Below, one piece after another: positions 17,020 to 25,421 of a stretch of DNA of 64,000 nt (the stretch's first letter is position 1; every line of letters begins with the position of its first letter). The stretch is from contig CBDCXF010000002.1 in NCBI GenBank assembly GCA_965223755.1, positions 558,001-622,000 on the forward strand, written 5' to 3'. Source of the DNA: CBDCXF01 sp965223755 (GTDB taxonomy: Bacteria; Acidobacteriota; Thermoanaerobaculia; Multivoradales; JAHEKO01). The translations under genes and the position numbers were made by a program. The notes under the pieces were generated by a model that saw only the letters and a program-made list of their open reading frames with translations, ran no database searches and was not told where the DNA came from.

Positions 17020-18744
17020 ATGGCCGATCGCCTTGGTGACCTACTTGTAACTGCAGAACGGATTACGCCTGACCAGTTGGATCAGGCGCTGGAAGTGCAG
17101 CAATCCGAGGGTGGACGCCTGGGCTCGCATCTGATCACTCTCGGAGCGCTCTCAGAAACCGAGTTGGCGCAATTTCTGTCGGAGCAGCACGGGGTTCCGT
17201 CGGTCGATCTGACCGAAGTGCAGATCGACGACAACGTACTCAACCTGATCCCACGCGATCTGTGCATGAAGTACACCATGATCCCGGTGTCGCGTTCGGG
17301 CGCAAAAGTTACCGTGGCAATGGCGGACCCCGCTAACGTCTTCGCCCTCGACGACATTAAGTTCAGCACCGGCTACAACGTCGAACCGGTTGTCGCCACC
17401 GAGTCAGCGTTGGTCGCAGCGATCGATCGCTACTACGGCTCTACCCACGCCATCGAACTCAAGCGGGTCATGGACGATCTGCGCGAAGAGGAAGAGGTTC
17501 CCGACGACCTCGAATTGCTCGAAGAGGACGAAGATCTCGACCTCGACACTTTGGAGCAGCAGTCGGGCGAGGCCCCGGTGGTCCGTCTGGTCAACATGAT
17601 GCTGACCGACGCCATCAAACAGGCGGCGTCCGATATCCATCTTGAGCCCTACGAGCGGGAACTGCGCGTCCGCTACCGCATCGACGGCGTTTTGAGCGAG
17701 GCCATGAAACCGCCGGCGAAACTGCGCGAGGCCATGACCAGCCGCCTCAAGATCATGGCCAAGCTGGACATCGCTGAAAAGCGACTCCCTCAGGACGGTC
17801 GCATCCGGATCAAGACTCGGCTCAAAGGGCGCATCAAAGACCTCGATGTCCGCGTCTCCACTTTGCCCACGGTGCACGGCGAGAAGGTCGTGCTGCGCTT
17901 GCTCGACCGCGACCAACTGCAGCTCGACATGACCAAACTGGGCTTCGAAGCGGAATCCTTGCGCCGCTTCGACCACGCCATTCGTCAGCCCTACGGCATG
18001 GTGCTGGTCACCGGGCCGACCGGATCGGGCAAGACCAACACCCTATATTCAGCGATTTCGGTGGTCAGTTCGCCGTCGATCAACGTCATGACCGCCGAAG
18101 ACCCAGTCGAATTCGACATCAAGGGTGTCAACCAGGTGCAGATGAAGGAGCGCATTGGGCTCAACTTCGCCACCGCGCTACGCTCTTTTCTGCGTCAAGA
18201 CCCCAACGTCATTCTGGTTGGCGAGGTGCGCGACTTCGAAACCGCCGAGGTCGCGATCAAAGCCGCGCTCACCGGCCATTTGGTGATGTCGACTCTGCAC
18301 ACCAACGACGCTCCTTCGTCGATCAACCGGCTGATGAACATGGGCGTTGAGCCCTTCTTGGTCGCCAGTTCGGTGCACATGGTGGTGGCGCAACGCCTGG
18401 TGCGGCGTATCTGCACTTTCTGCAAGGAGCCCTTAGAGATTCCCAAGCCGGCGCTGGTCGAAGCTGGATTCTCCGAGCGTGAGGCCAAGAATCTGAGTCT
18501 TTTTCAGGGCAAGGGGTGCGACCGCTGCGCCAACACCGGCTACAAGGGCCGGGTCGGCTTATTCGAAGTCATGGCCATCGACGACGAACTGCGCGACCTG
18601 GTCCTGTCGGGTGCGACAACGGACGAGCTGAGGGATGCCGCGATTGCCGCGGGCATGATCAGCTTGCGTGAGAGCGGGTTGGAAAAGGTGCGCAACGGCA
18701 TCACCACACTCGAAGAAGTGACGCGCGAGACCTTCCGCCACTAG
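17020..18744 (+). CDS. pilB: Type IV pilus assembly ATPase PilB (GspE family)
   Basis: Cytoplasmic hexameric ATPase that powers pilus extension. The 574 residues contain an N-terminal GspE-N/MshEN domain (about 1-150), an acidic linker (EEEEVPDDLELLEEDEDLD), and the motor core. The core shows ASDIHLEPYE, Walker A GPTGSGKTNTLYS, the Asp box, the Walker B-type ILVGEVRD and the His box. A zinc module CTFC...CDRC is at about 468-505. All catalytic motifs are intact. No other pilus genes are nearby, so the remaining pil genes must be elsewhere. Start: ATG at 17020 preceded by GGAGGTGGAAAG. Confidence 0.93.
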   Translation: MADRLGDLLVTAERITPDQLDQALEVQQSEGGRLGSHLITLGALSETELAQFLSEQHGVPSVDLTEVQIDDNVLNLIPRDLCMKYTMIPVSRSGAKVTVAMADPANVFALDDIKFSTGYNVEPVVATESALVAAIDRYYGSTHAIELKRVMDDLREEEEVPDDLELLEEDEDLDLDTLEQQSGEAPVVRLVNMMLTDAIKQAASDIHLEPYERELRVRYRIDGVLSEAMKPPAKLREAMTSRLKIMAKLDIAEKRLPQDGRIRIKTRLKGRIKDLDVRVSTLPTVHGEKVVLRLLDRDQLQLDMTKLGFEAESLRRFDHAIRQPYGMVLVTGPTGSGKTNTLYSAISVVSSPSINVMTAEDPVEFDIKGVNQVQMKERIGLNFATALRSFLRQDPNVILVGEVRDFETAEVAIKAALTGHLVMSTLHTNDAPSSINRLMNMGVEPFLVASSVHMVVAQRLVRRICTFCKEPLEIPKPALVEAGFSEREAKNLSLFQGKGCDRCANTGYKGRVGLFEVMAIDDELRDLVLSGATTDELRDAAIAAGMISLRESGLEKVRNGITTLEEVTRETFRH

Positions 18745-19027
18745 CCAAGACCAAGACTGGAACTAGCGCCAACCAGGGGCAGGGGCTACGCAAGAACGGC
18801 AATCCTGTCTCTTCGACTTTCTAAGGAGGCGGCCCCCCGGCTCCATTCGAGGCAGGTTCAGGGAGCCGGATCGCCGGGGAACGGCTCGCGCTATCAAGAC
18901 CGTAACGGGTGGCGCTCGCCTCGGCTCCGCTACGGGCCGGACCCTCCTACCCTCCGAATGACGTTGCCCTGCCCTGGCGGAGACGCCCCCGGCCAATCCG
19001 CGCCCCTCACCCGCCAGAATCGCGATC
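18745..19027. other. Intergenic region between convergent pilB and the RM gene
   Basis: No gene is apparent in these 283 bases. They are GC-rich with several imperfect inverted repeats (for example GAGCCGGATCGCCGGGGAACGG and CTCGGCTCCGCTACGGGCCG) that resemble REP-type elements. No T-rich terminator is seen. Confidence 0.4.
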
Positions 19028-21976
19028 TCAGATGGTCGCGTTCTCGATAATCGCGATCTCGTCCTCGGTCAGCTCGTACAGCTCGTACACCAGGCGATCG
19101 ATCTTGCGGTCGGTGGCGGCAATGTGGCGTTTGAGGCGGGTGCGGTCGTCGTTCGTACGGGCTGCGGTGAACCGCTTTTGAAGGTCGATCATCGCCCCTA
19201 CGAGCGACTCCAGTCTGTCGTGTCGCGCCTGGTCAGACATCCTGTCAAAGTCAATAGGGCGGATTGGTAGCGCGGCAACGTTCTGTCGCTTGACCTCTGC
19301 CAAAGCTTCGCCTGCCTCTGGGTTCATGCACCGGTAGTACCAAGTGAGGAGGCGACTATTGAGGACCCCGAGAATGAACTGGACACCCTCGCCTTCATCT
19401 GAGAACGGAACGAGCACGTGTAGATTGTTCATCGCCAATCGTTGCGCCGTTTCGATCATTGCTATCGGGCGGTCTCCTGTCTGCCTTACAAGCAACTTGA
19501 CGTTCGCATCGAAGTCTGCGGAAGGCCGTGGCTCCGCGAGCCACGGTCCATACTTGATGTACCTCGCTTCCTTGAGGCGAATGCTGTAGCGCTCAACGTC
19601 CTTCCCGCGAAGCAGTTCACGATACGAAGCATCGACACACACGGAAGAGTCAAACGGACGAGATCTCACCTGTTCTTTGGTTTGAGGAGGTGTTCCCTTG
19701 CCCGTCTGGTACGGTTTGATTCCCACGTTGATCTTGAACCAATCGTCGAGTGGGCGCGACATCTGCCCGATCCGGGCAAACAGGGACTTTTCCTTTGGCG
19801 TGAGAAATATGTTGATTACGCCTCCGTCAAGGGCAACCCATTCGTTCTGTTCGTGAGTGGGGCCCAGTTCGGTTGCCAAGTGTCCGTCTGCTGTCACGTC
19901 GTGGGCGAACACCACCTGCACCGACGACTCCCGCCTAAATGGTCGCTCGAGGACGACGATCTGCGTGTCGACTACTGCATTCTTGAAAACAGGAAAGTAG
20001 ATGTGGACTATCTGACCAATGCGCGCAGCTGTAAGAACGAACCTCCGCGTCGCTTGCTGCCTCAGATTAGTTAGCCAAGGATTCGGAATGATGTAGGAGC
20101 ATTTGCCGTGCTGTCCTACTAGCGTCGAAACAGCCCTCTCTAGAAAAAGCAGGTAGGAGTCCAGTTGGTAGCTTTGGCATGTGTAATTGGCTCTAAGGTA
20201 GTGCGTCTCTTCTGAACCCAAAGTGGCGCCATACGGCGGGTTGCCAATCACGGCATCAAAGCCCCCGCGCTCGAAAATCTGCGGGAACTCGGCTTCCCAG
20301 TCGAAGGCGTTGACCCGGTAGGCGGTGTCGTCGTCGAAGAGGGTGCCGTGGTCGTAGAAGTCGCAGCCGATGAGCGAGTTCCCACACTTGATGTTATTAC
20401 CCAGATCCGGCAGGGCGCGTTCGTGGAACAGCCGGCGCTGCGCGGCGAGCGTGTCGCGGTTCTCGCCTTCGAGCACCTTCAGCAGCAGCGAGAGTTTGGT
20501 GACTTCGACCGCCTGGCGATCGATGTCGACGCCGTAAATGTGCGAGAGCAGGATGCGCTTGCGCTCGCTGGTGGTGAGGCGCCAGTCGTTGTCCCCGAGT
20601 TGAACCAGGCGCGGTTCTCTACCTTGGGTGTGATTCTCGGGCCCGTCATCCAGGTATTCCTGCAAGTACCAGTTGAGCAAGCACTGGTAGGCCCCGAGCA
20701 GGAACGACCCAGAGCCACAGGCGGGATCGAGGACGGTGAGCGGGTGACGCCGTTTGCTCGGATCCCAGTTGTCGGTCAGACCGGCGACCTCCTGTGGCGT
20801 CTTCCCCTCCAGCAGCCTGCCGACGGTGTGTTGGACGATGTAATCGACGATATAGGTCGGGGTGTAATAGACGCCGCCGGCCTTGCGTACCTCCGGCTTG
20901 TCTTCGACCTTGGCCCGATGGCCGGGAGTCAGCCGGATGACCTTGCCGAGGAACTGCTCATAGACCTGCCCCAGAACATCGGCCGGCAGTACCGAGAACT
21001 CGTAGGGGCTGGCCGGGTAATACATTCGCCTAAGGATCTTCTTGAGCACATCGTCGTCGATCGCGAGTTGGGCGGATAGCTCATCGGGGGCACCCGGGCG
21101 GTCCCTCTCGGCCGAGAAGTGGAATAGGCCCGAGTTGTAGCGTTCGTCGGCGCGCTGGAAGCGCTCGAACAGGCGCTGGTAAATGTTGGCACCGTTCAAC
21201 AGCCCTTGCAGGGTGCCGTAGTCCTCGATACCGCGGTCTTCGCAGATGCGCAGGAAGATGATCCGGTCAATGGTGCGCTGGACCGCGAAGTTGAGCTCGC
21301 GCTGGTCGAGGTCGGGGTTCCTGTTGGCGACGTTGCGAGCCAGCAGGTCGCGCCATGTTTCGATCTCGGCCAGGAACTCCTTGTCGACCTCAGCGGTGCC
21401 TCGCTTCTTTTTCTTGGAGGCGGCGTAGCGATCGAACGAACCCTTGAGGATGGCGTCCTTGGAGAAGATCGACGCGATCTCCTCCCAGCGTTCTTCGTAC
21501 TGGTCGAACGTCAGGTAGATGGTCCTGGCAGCGGCCGCGCCGTCGCTTTCGTGCGGCTTGACTGCACAGTCATAGACCGCAAACTCTTCGAAGTCGGTGA
21601 GGATCGAAAGCGACAGCTTGGCCGACCACGCGTACCGACGGAGCTGATAGGCGGGGTGCGGATCACCCTTGATGTCGACGCTCGGCTTCTTGGCCTCGAC
21701 GAAGAACTTGCGCACACCACCGATGCGGAAGGCATAGTCAGGGGCTTTGGTGGCACCACCGATCTTGATCGCATCTTCGTGGATGACGTCCTTGTAGGCT
21801 TCGGCGTGCCCCGACGTGTTGTCGACGTCCCAGCCTAGGGCCTTGAACAGCGGATCGAGGTACTCGCGGCGGAGCTGGGTCTCTTTGTACTTGCCTTGCC
21901 GATACTCCGTTCGGTGCTCGCGGAAGCGCTCGACCAGCGTCGCGATCGACCTCGGGAATGTCGTCTGTCCACCCAT
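19028..21976 (-). CDS. Type IIG restriction-modification enzyme (Eco57I-like)
   Basis: One polypeptide of 982 residues combines cutting and methylation. An N-terminal PD-(D/E)xK nuclease is suggested by PDYAFRIGGVRKFFVEAKKP. The N6-adenine methyltransferase core has motif I LDPACGSGSFLLGAY and motif IV VIGNPPYG; the C-terminal half is the target-recognition region. Family members defend against phage and plasmids by cutting unmodified DNA. I choose the ATG at 21976 (MGGQTTF); an upstream GTG/TTG-type start at 22033 has no support. No separate methylase or specificity gene is nearby, as expected for type IIG. It opens the accessory island. Confidence 0.9.
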   Translation of the reverse strand: MGGQTTFPRSIATLVERFREHRTEYRQGKYKETQLRREYLDPLFKALGWDVDNTSGHAEAYKDVIHEDAIKIGGATKAPDYAFRIGGVRKFFVEAKKPSVDIKGDPHPAYQLRRYAWSAKLSLSILTDFEEFAVYDCAVKPHESDGAAAARTIYLTFDQYEERWEEIASIFSKDAILKGSFDRYAASKKKKRGTAEVDKEFLAEIETWRDLLARNVANRNPDLDQRELNFAVQRTIDRIIFLRICEDRGIEDYGTLQGLLNGANIYQRLFERFQRADERYNSGLFHFSAERDRPGAPDELSAQLAIDDDVLKKILRRMYYPASPYEFSVLPADVLGQVYEQFLGKVIRLTPGHRAKVEDKPEVRKAGGVYYTPTYIVDYIVQHTVGRLLEGKTPQEVAGLTDNWDPSKRRHPLTVLDPACGSGSFLLGAYQCLLNWYLQEYLDDGPENHTQGREPRLVQLGDNDWRLTTSERKRILLSHIYGVDIDRQAVEVTKLSLLLKVLEGENRDTLAAQRRLFHERALPDLGNNIKCGNSLIGCDFYDHGTLFDDDTAYRVNAFDWEAEFPQIFERGGFDAVIGNPPYGATLGSEETHYLRANYTCQSYQLDSYLLFLERAVSTLVGQHGKCSYIIPNPWLTNLRQQATRRFVLTAARIGQIVHIYFPVFKNAVVDTQIVVLERPFRRESSVQVVFAHDVTADGHLATELGPTHEQNEWVALDGGVINIFLTPKEKSLFARIGQMSRPLDDWFKINVGIKPYQTGKGTPPQTKEQVRSRPFDSSVCVDASYRELLRGKDVERYSIRLKEARYIKYGPWLAEPRPSADFDANVKLLVRQTGDRPIAMIETAQRLAMNNLHVLVPFSDEGEGVQFILGVLNSRLLTWYYRCMNPEAGEALAEVKRQNVAALPIRPIDFDRMSDQARHDRLESLVGAMIDLQKRFTAARTNDDRTRLKRHIAATDRKIDRLVYELYELTEDEIAIIENATI

Positions 21977-22184
21977 ACTGCTGCCTTGCCCTGCGGATTG
22001 TACGCGCTGTACCCTTCTCAACTCCTCTGGCACCGATTCGCAGATTCCGATTGACCGATTTCGGATTACTTAAACTGTATGCACCGGCTCCATGATTCCG
22101 TTGGGAGTTCGCGGGCCGTAGATGCTTCCGCGGGTGAAGCCCCTAAATGGGCTTCTTTGAATTCGCCGGTTGGTCGCTGCGCAC

Positions 22185-22394
22185 CTATGGCGTCCACGGT
22201 TGGTCGACTTCGCCGCGCGCCGCAGCCTCGGCCCTCGCCGCCACAAACAGATAGTCCGAGAGACGATTGGCGTAGACCAAGGCTGATTGATCCAATCCGT
22301 CAGACTCGTTGAGCGCGACCAGCGAGCGCTCAGCGCGCCGACACACCGCCCGGGCCAGGTGCAGCCGGGTCACCGGCTCGCTCCCCGCGGGCAG
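22185..22394 (-). pseudogene. 3' fragment of a PduO-type cobalamin adenosyltransferase gene
   Basis: The translated segment LPAGSEPVTRLHLARAVC... through DYLFVAARAEAAARG matches the last 70 residues of the intact adenosyltransferase at 26537-27073 almost residue for residue. The sequence upstream of LPAGSEPV is unrelated, so the gene is cut at that point and lacks the first 110 residues and the ATP loop. The DNA identity of the two copies is high but not perfect, so the duplication is not recent or came from a relative. Confidence 0.85.
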
Positions 22395-22683
22395 TCCTTC
22401 AGGTCCAAGCCCTGTGACGGACCTGCACTTCACTCAGGCGAGGATCGCGGTACCATTGCGGCAGTCGCCCGAGTTCGGCGGCTCAAAAAAACTGGGGCAG
22501 GACGCCAGGCCAACTTGGCTGAAGGAAGTCCCGGCGCCCCGCCCCACAGAAGAAGGTGGAGCAGGGATCGGAGGATGGAGAGGAACCCTCCGCCCCGTCC
22601 AGTTCGGGTGTGAGCGGGCTTGTCTGGCTATTCTCGAATAATCAGTTTGTGCAGAGATCGCGCGACGCGCGAAAGGAGATGTC
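22395..22683. other. Non-coding stretch between the adenosyltransferase fragment and the small gene
   Basis: I find no convincing gene here; the 127-codon frame on the minus strand has composition typical of a shadow frame. The right part should hold the promoter of the small gene at 22684. An A6 run (about 22486-22491) and GC-rich inverted repeats are the only landmarks. Confidence 0.35.
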
Positions 22684-22821
22684 ATGTTCGAAGCACTAAT
22701 TGCGTTCCTTGGCCTTTTCCTCGGGTTCGTTAACGTGGAACCCTCGGTCGAAGAGGTAGATCTCGGGACGAGTTCCGGCGAAACTCCGTTGCCGAGGGCG
22801 AAGGGGCACATAGTCATCTAA
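22684..22821 (+). CDS. 45-residue peptide with hydrophobic N-terminus, unknown function
   Basis: This short frame has an excellent ribosome binding site (GAAAGGAGAT, 3 bases before the ATG). It encodes MFEALIAFLGLFLGFVNV, a hydrophobic signal-like or membrane segment, followed by an acidic stretch and a basic C-terminus ending PRAKGHIVI. It is convergent with the TPR protein gene and overlaps its end by 4 bases. It could be a small membrane protein, an exported pro-peptide, or chance, though the binding site argues against chance. No family is recognised. Confidence 0.55.
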   Translation: MFEALIAFLGLFLGFVNVEPSVEEVDLGTSSGETPLPRAKGHIVI

Positions 22822-23867
22822 CTTCCTAGGTGCCCTTTAGCTGAACGCAAGACCTCGACCAGCGCGGCAGCCTGTCGTGCACTTTCCATCGTGTCGCGGC
22901 CCCTGAGGGACCGACGCAACTGAAAGTACGATGCTTCGCGTCGAACTGGCATGCCTCCCGCGTTACAGATTGCAGCGACCTGTGAAGCCAAGGAGATCGC
23001 TTCGTCGAATCTCGCCGCGTCAGCTAGGGCGATGACGGCTCCCAAGCCAGATTCGGCGGCATCCAACGGCAGATCTCGTTCTGCGAACTCGTCCATGGCC
23101 GTTGTTAGGCCAACTACGGCTTCTTGACCTTTGCCGAGCTTGTAAAGAGCTCGTGATTCGGTATCCAGCAAGCGGAGACGATCCAGTGGAGTAGCTACCG
23201 GACTGCGTCGCGTACTACGAGCCAATTCGGCCGCGCGGGCGGGTTCGTCGAGGTCGATCAATACGTACGCAAGCGTTTGACCAAGCATCACCAGGACCCT
23301 TGGGTCTCTTTTTTCATCAACGATTTGGGCCGCTGACTGCAATGCTGCATAGGCTCTTTTTGGCATTCCAGTACAGTGGTAGCAGACCCCCTGAAGGACT
23401 AGCGCAACCCCGCCTCGATGCATGTCGCCTGCGGCGACGTGGGCGAGGAATGCCTCTGTTGCCATACGCAATCCCAGGTTGTACTCGTCCCTGACCCAAT
23501 GAACTCGACTTCTGTACGCTTTGATCTTGCCAAGGGTGTTTAGGTCCACGTTTTCGCAGTTCTGTGCCATTTCAGTCGCGGACTGGCAGAGTTTTTCGCC
23601 CCCGTTGTCTCCGTCGATGGCAACGAGTCCGAAGCCAAGCTGCGCCATCGCCTCCAAGTGGAGCCAGCGCGTTTGGTCGTTGTCGGTGATGCGGTACGCG
23701 GCCTTGGCGGCAGCAACGGCCTTCTTGGGTTCGACCGAAAAGAGTCGCTCAGAATAGTCCAAGAGTTCGCGCGCCGCTCCACTCGGATCTTGGGAAACGG
23801 CCCAGTGCTCTTCGGGCTTGGCACTCCGCAGAATACGATCCAGCTTTGCTGCGGAGTCCTTATTCAC
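22818..23867 (-). CDS. TPR-like helical repeat protein, unknown function
   Basis: This 349-residue soluble protein is almost entirely helical with TPR-like repeats; blocks such as ALVLQGVCYHCTGMPKRAY and ALYKLGKGQEAVVGLTTAM have the small-large residue spacing of TPRs. There is no signal peptide and no catalytic motif that I recognise. I choose the GTG at 23867, within the stop of the upstream regulator (GTGAATAA) and preceded by GAGGA; a longer frame to 23915 overlaps more deeply. It is co-transcribed with the XRE-like gene, so it may sense a ligand or partner for that regulator. Confidence 0.7.
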   Translation of the reverse strand: MNKDSAAKLDRILRSAKPEEHWAVSQDPSGAARELLDYSERLFSVEPKKAVAAAKAAYRITDNDQTRWLHLEAMAQLGFGLVAIDGDNGGEKLCQSATEMAQNCENVDLNTLGKIKAYRSRVHWVRDEYNLGLRMATEAFLAHVAAGDMHRGGVALVLQGVCYHCTGMPKRAYAALQSAAQIVDEKRDPRVLVMLGQTLAYVLIDLDEPARAAELARSTRRSPVATPLDRLRLLDTESRALYKLGKGQEAVVGLTTAMDEFAERDLPLDAAESGLGAVIALADAARFDEAISLASQVAAICNAGGMPVRREASYFQLRRSLRGRDTMESARQAAALVEVLRSAKGHLGS

Positions 23868-24360
23868 CCAGTGCGTCCTCGTAGTCTGAAGCCTGACTTT
23901 CGGGCTCAGTCTCAATCGCTGCCAGTTTCTCCTCGACTAGCTTCAAGCGCCTTTCAATGGAGGTGCCGCCCAATCCACCTTCAAGCAGTCCGACTGGCTG
24001 ACCTGTTTCCTTCAGGCGGCGGTAAAGGTCCTTGAGAAAAAAGTCGAGTTGAGCATCCGTAGGTGTCTCTGGAGTCGGCCTTTCCTGACCGCTGGGCCAC
24101 AAAACTTCGTCAGCACCCGATTCGTCGATCCTCTTGGCCAAATCGATAATTCGAGTGGTGGATGTCGATAGCGCCTTGGCGATGGCATCGAGGATCTGTT
24201 GTGGGAAGTCGTACCGAAGGTTGAAATAACGGCCGATTTGCGTGTCATGAGAGTGGATCGCCTCAGCGATCTTTTTCACCGTGTAGACACCCCTGGTCGC
24301 CATGACGATACGTACACTGGTCGCGATTGCGCTGCGGCTTGGGCCGCCAACTGATTGCAT
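23860..24360 (-). CDS. XRE-like helix-turn-helix protein with C-terminal coiled coil
   Basis: The 166-residue product has an HTH-like N-terminal half, VKKIAEAIHSHDTQIGRYF followed by a second helix ending ILDAIAKAL, which fits the XRE pattern loosely. A linker and a charged C-terminal coiled coil (ERRLKLVEEKLAAIE) follow. The ATG at 24360 (MQSVGG) is preferred; a longer frame from 24423 runs through the promoter. Its stop overlaps the TPR gene start. It is divergent from the exported module, with a palindromic operator between them, so it is the likely regulator of both. Confidence 0.65.
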   Translation of the reverse strand: MQSVGGPSRSAIATSVRIVMATRGVYTVKKIAEAIHSHDTQIGRYFNLRYDFPQQILDAIAKALSTSTTRIIDLAKRIDESGADEVLWPSGQERPTPETPTDAQLDFFLKDLYRRLKETGQPVGLLEGGLGGTSIERRLKLVEEKLAAIETEPESQASDYEDALGE

Positions 24361-24389
24361 GAAGACAGAGTATGTTAAACAGACGTATG

Positions 24390-24395
24390 TGTCAA
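24390..24395 (-). promoter_or_regulatory. -35 box (TTGACA) of the XRE-like regulator gene
   Basis: A perfect TTGACA on the minus strand lies 30 bases upstream of the ATG at 24360. The -10 is poor: CATACT at 15-base or TACTCT at 17-base spacing, so an activator or autoregulation is possible. Confidence 0.45.
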
Positions 24396-24433
24396 GAAAT
24401 ATTGATAAAAGTGCGGATAACAACTCAGTACTG

Positions 24434-24462
24434 TTGATTTATTAGACTATATAGTCTATGAT
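24434..24462 (+). promoter_or_regulatory. Promoter with embedded palindromic operator for the exported module
   Basis: TTGATT (24434-24439) and TATGAT (24457-24462) are spaced by 17 bases, a good sigma-70 promoter. The spacer and first two bases of the -10 are occupied by a perfect 16-base palindrome, TAGACTATATAGTCTA (24443-24458). A dimeric protein bound there would block RNA polymerase. The divergent XRE-like gene at 24360 is the obvious candidate repressor. The leader to the GTG at 24648 is about 180 bases. Confidence 0.65.
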
Positions 24463-24647
24463 GCAGACTGTGGCTAATCAGTGTTTGGCTTGTACTACAA
24501 CAACTCGCGTTGATTTGGTCCAGGGTCGCAGGGCAGCAGGCGAGCAACGGCCTTTCTCAGCTGGAGGGTGTATCGTTTGCATTGTCCAACAACATTGCCG
24601 CAGCCTGTGAGGTCTTCGGCGAAGATACAATAAGGAGGAACCCAGTC

Positions 24648-25421
24648 GTGATCATAAAGCTCATAACGCTGTTGCTGTTGATGCCATTCAGCACCAGCGT
24701 GCTATGTAGCCAAGCTGTTGGGCAGCAAGAAGAATCGCCCTTGTGGTGGACTCTGACCAACGATCTGACACCAAGGGAACTCAAGTCGAAGCGGAGTGAT
24801 ACACCAGCAGCGCAAGATCGCTTTGATCAATTCACTGGGCGAGAGAGTGCGAGCGCAGATCGGCCTTCGAAGAAAGTCAAGGACTTTGTCAGCGGTCGTC
24901 GGACGCCAGAACTGGTAACAATGGCGGAGGCGATCAGAGCGTGGAGCGTCTTTTTTGATACCAGCCGCCTTGACGACAAACAAACGAGAGCGCGGACGGA
25001 CAGACAGTTCGCCGACTACGAGCTGTCACTGAACGGAAAAGAGGCAGTGACTGCCTTCATGATCGAGCTTGATCGCGCCTACAAACACCACGAAGGTCTC
25101 GTCAGTGACGAGTTGATAGAGGTTGCGAAACGTATTCATGAGATCGAGGCGAACCTGCAGGTCGCTCGTGACGATCTGTGGGAAGCGTTCGACAAGAATG
25201 ATGTGCAAACCCTCAGCAGAGAATTAGGGCTTAAGCCCACCGTGCTCCGCGAACTATTGCGCCACAACTACAACCCCGAGCTCAGGTACCTGAAGACAGA
25301 ACTTCCTGTCCTAAAGCAAGCGCTGTCGATCCACGATTGGAGGGCGTTTCAGAAACTCTTGTTGAAAGAAGCGGCACCAATGGTTACGCACGTTGAGCCC
25401 TCCAGGGAGGTGCCAAAATGA
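24648..25421 (+). CDS. Exported helical protein, module protein A (first copy)
   Basis: The GTG at 24648 follows AAGGAGG by 9 bases and opens with a signal peptide (IIKLITLLLLMPFSTSVLC, cleavage near AVGQ). The mature 230 residues are helical. Near the N-terminus they carry WWTLTNDLTPRELKSKR and then RTPELVTMAEAI. Both blocks recur in the protein encoded at 62988-63803, so this is a family with two members here. The Cys near the end of the hydrophobic core could also make it a lipoprotein, but the lipobox (SVLC) is weak. It is coupled by ATGA overlap to the next gene. Function unknown. Confidence 0.75.
   Translation: MIIKLITLLLLMPFSTSVLCSQAVGQQEESPLWWTLTNDLTPRELKSKRSDTPAAQDRFDQFTGRESASADRPSKKVKDFVSGRRTPELVTMAEAIRAWSVFFDTSRLDDKQTRARTDRQFADYELSLNGKEAVTAFMIELDRAYKHHEGLVSDELIEVAKRIHEIEANLQVARDDLWEAFDKNDVQTLSRELGLKPTVLRELLRHNYNPELRYLKTELPVLKQALSIHDWRAFQKLLLKEAAPMVTHVEPSREVPK

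Noticed and set aside
22434..22817. 127-residue frame on the minus strand
   Set aside because: Composition is that of a shadow frame (Pro/Arg/Ser-rich), with no ribosome binding site; the opposite strand carries the better supported 45-codon gene.
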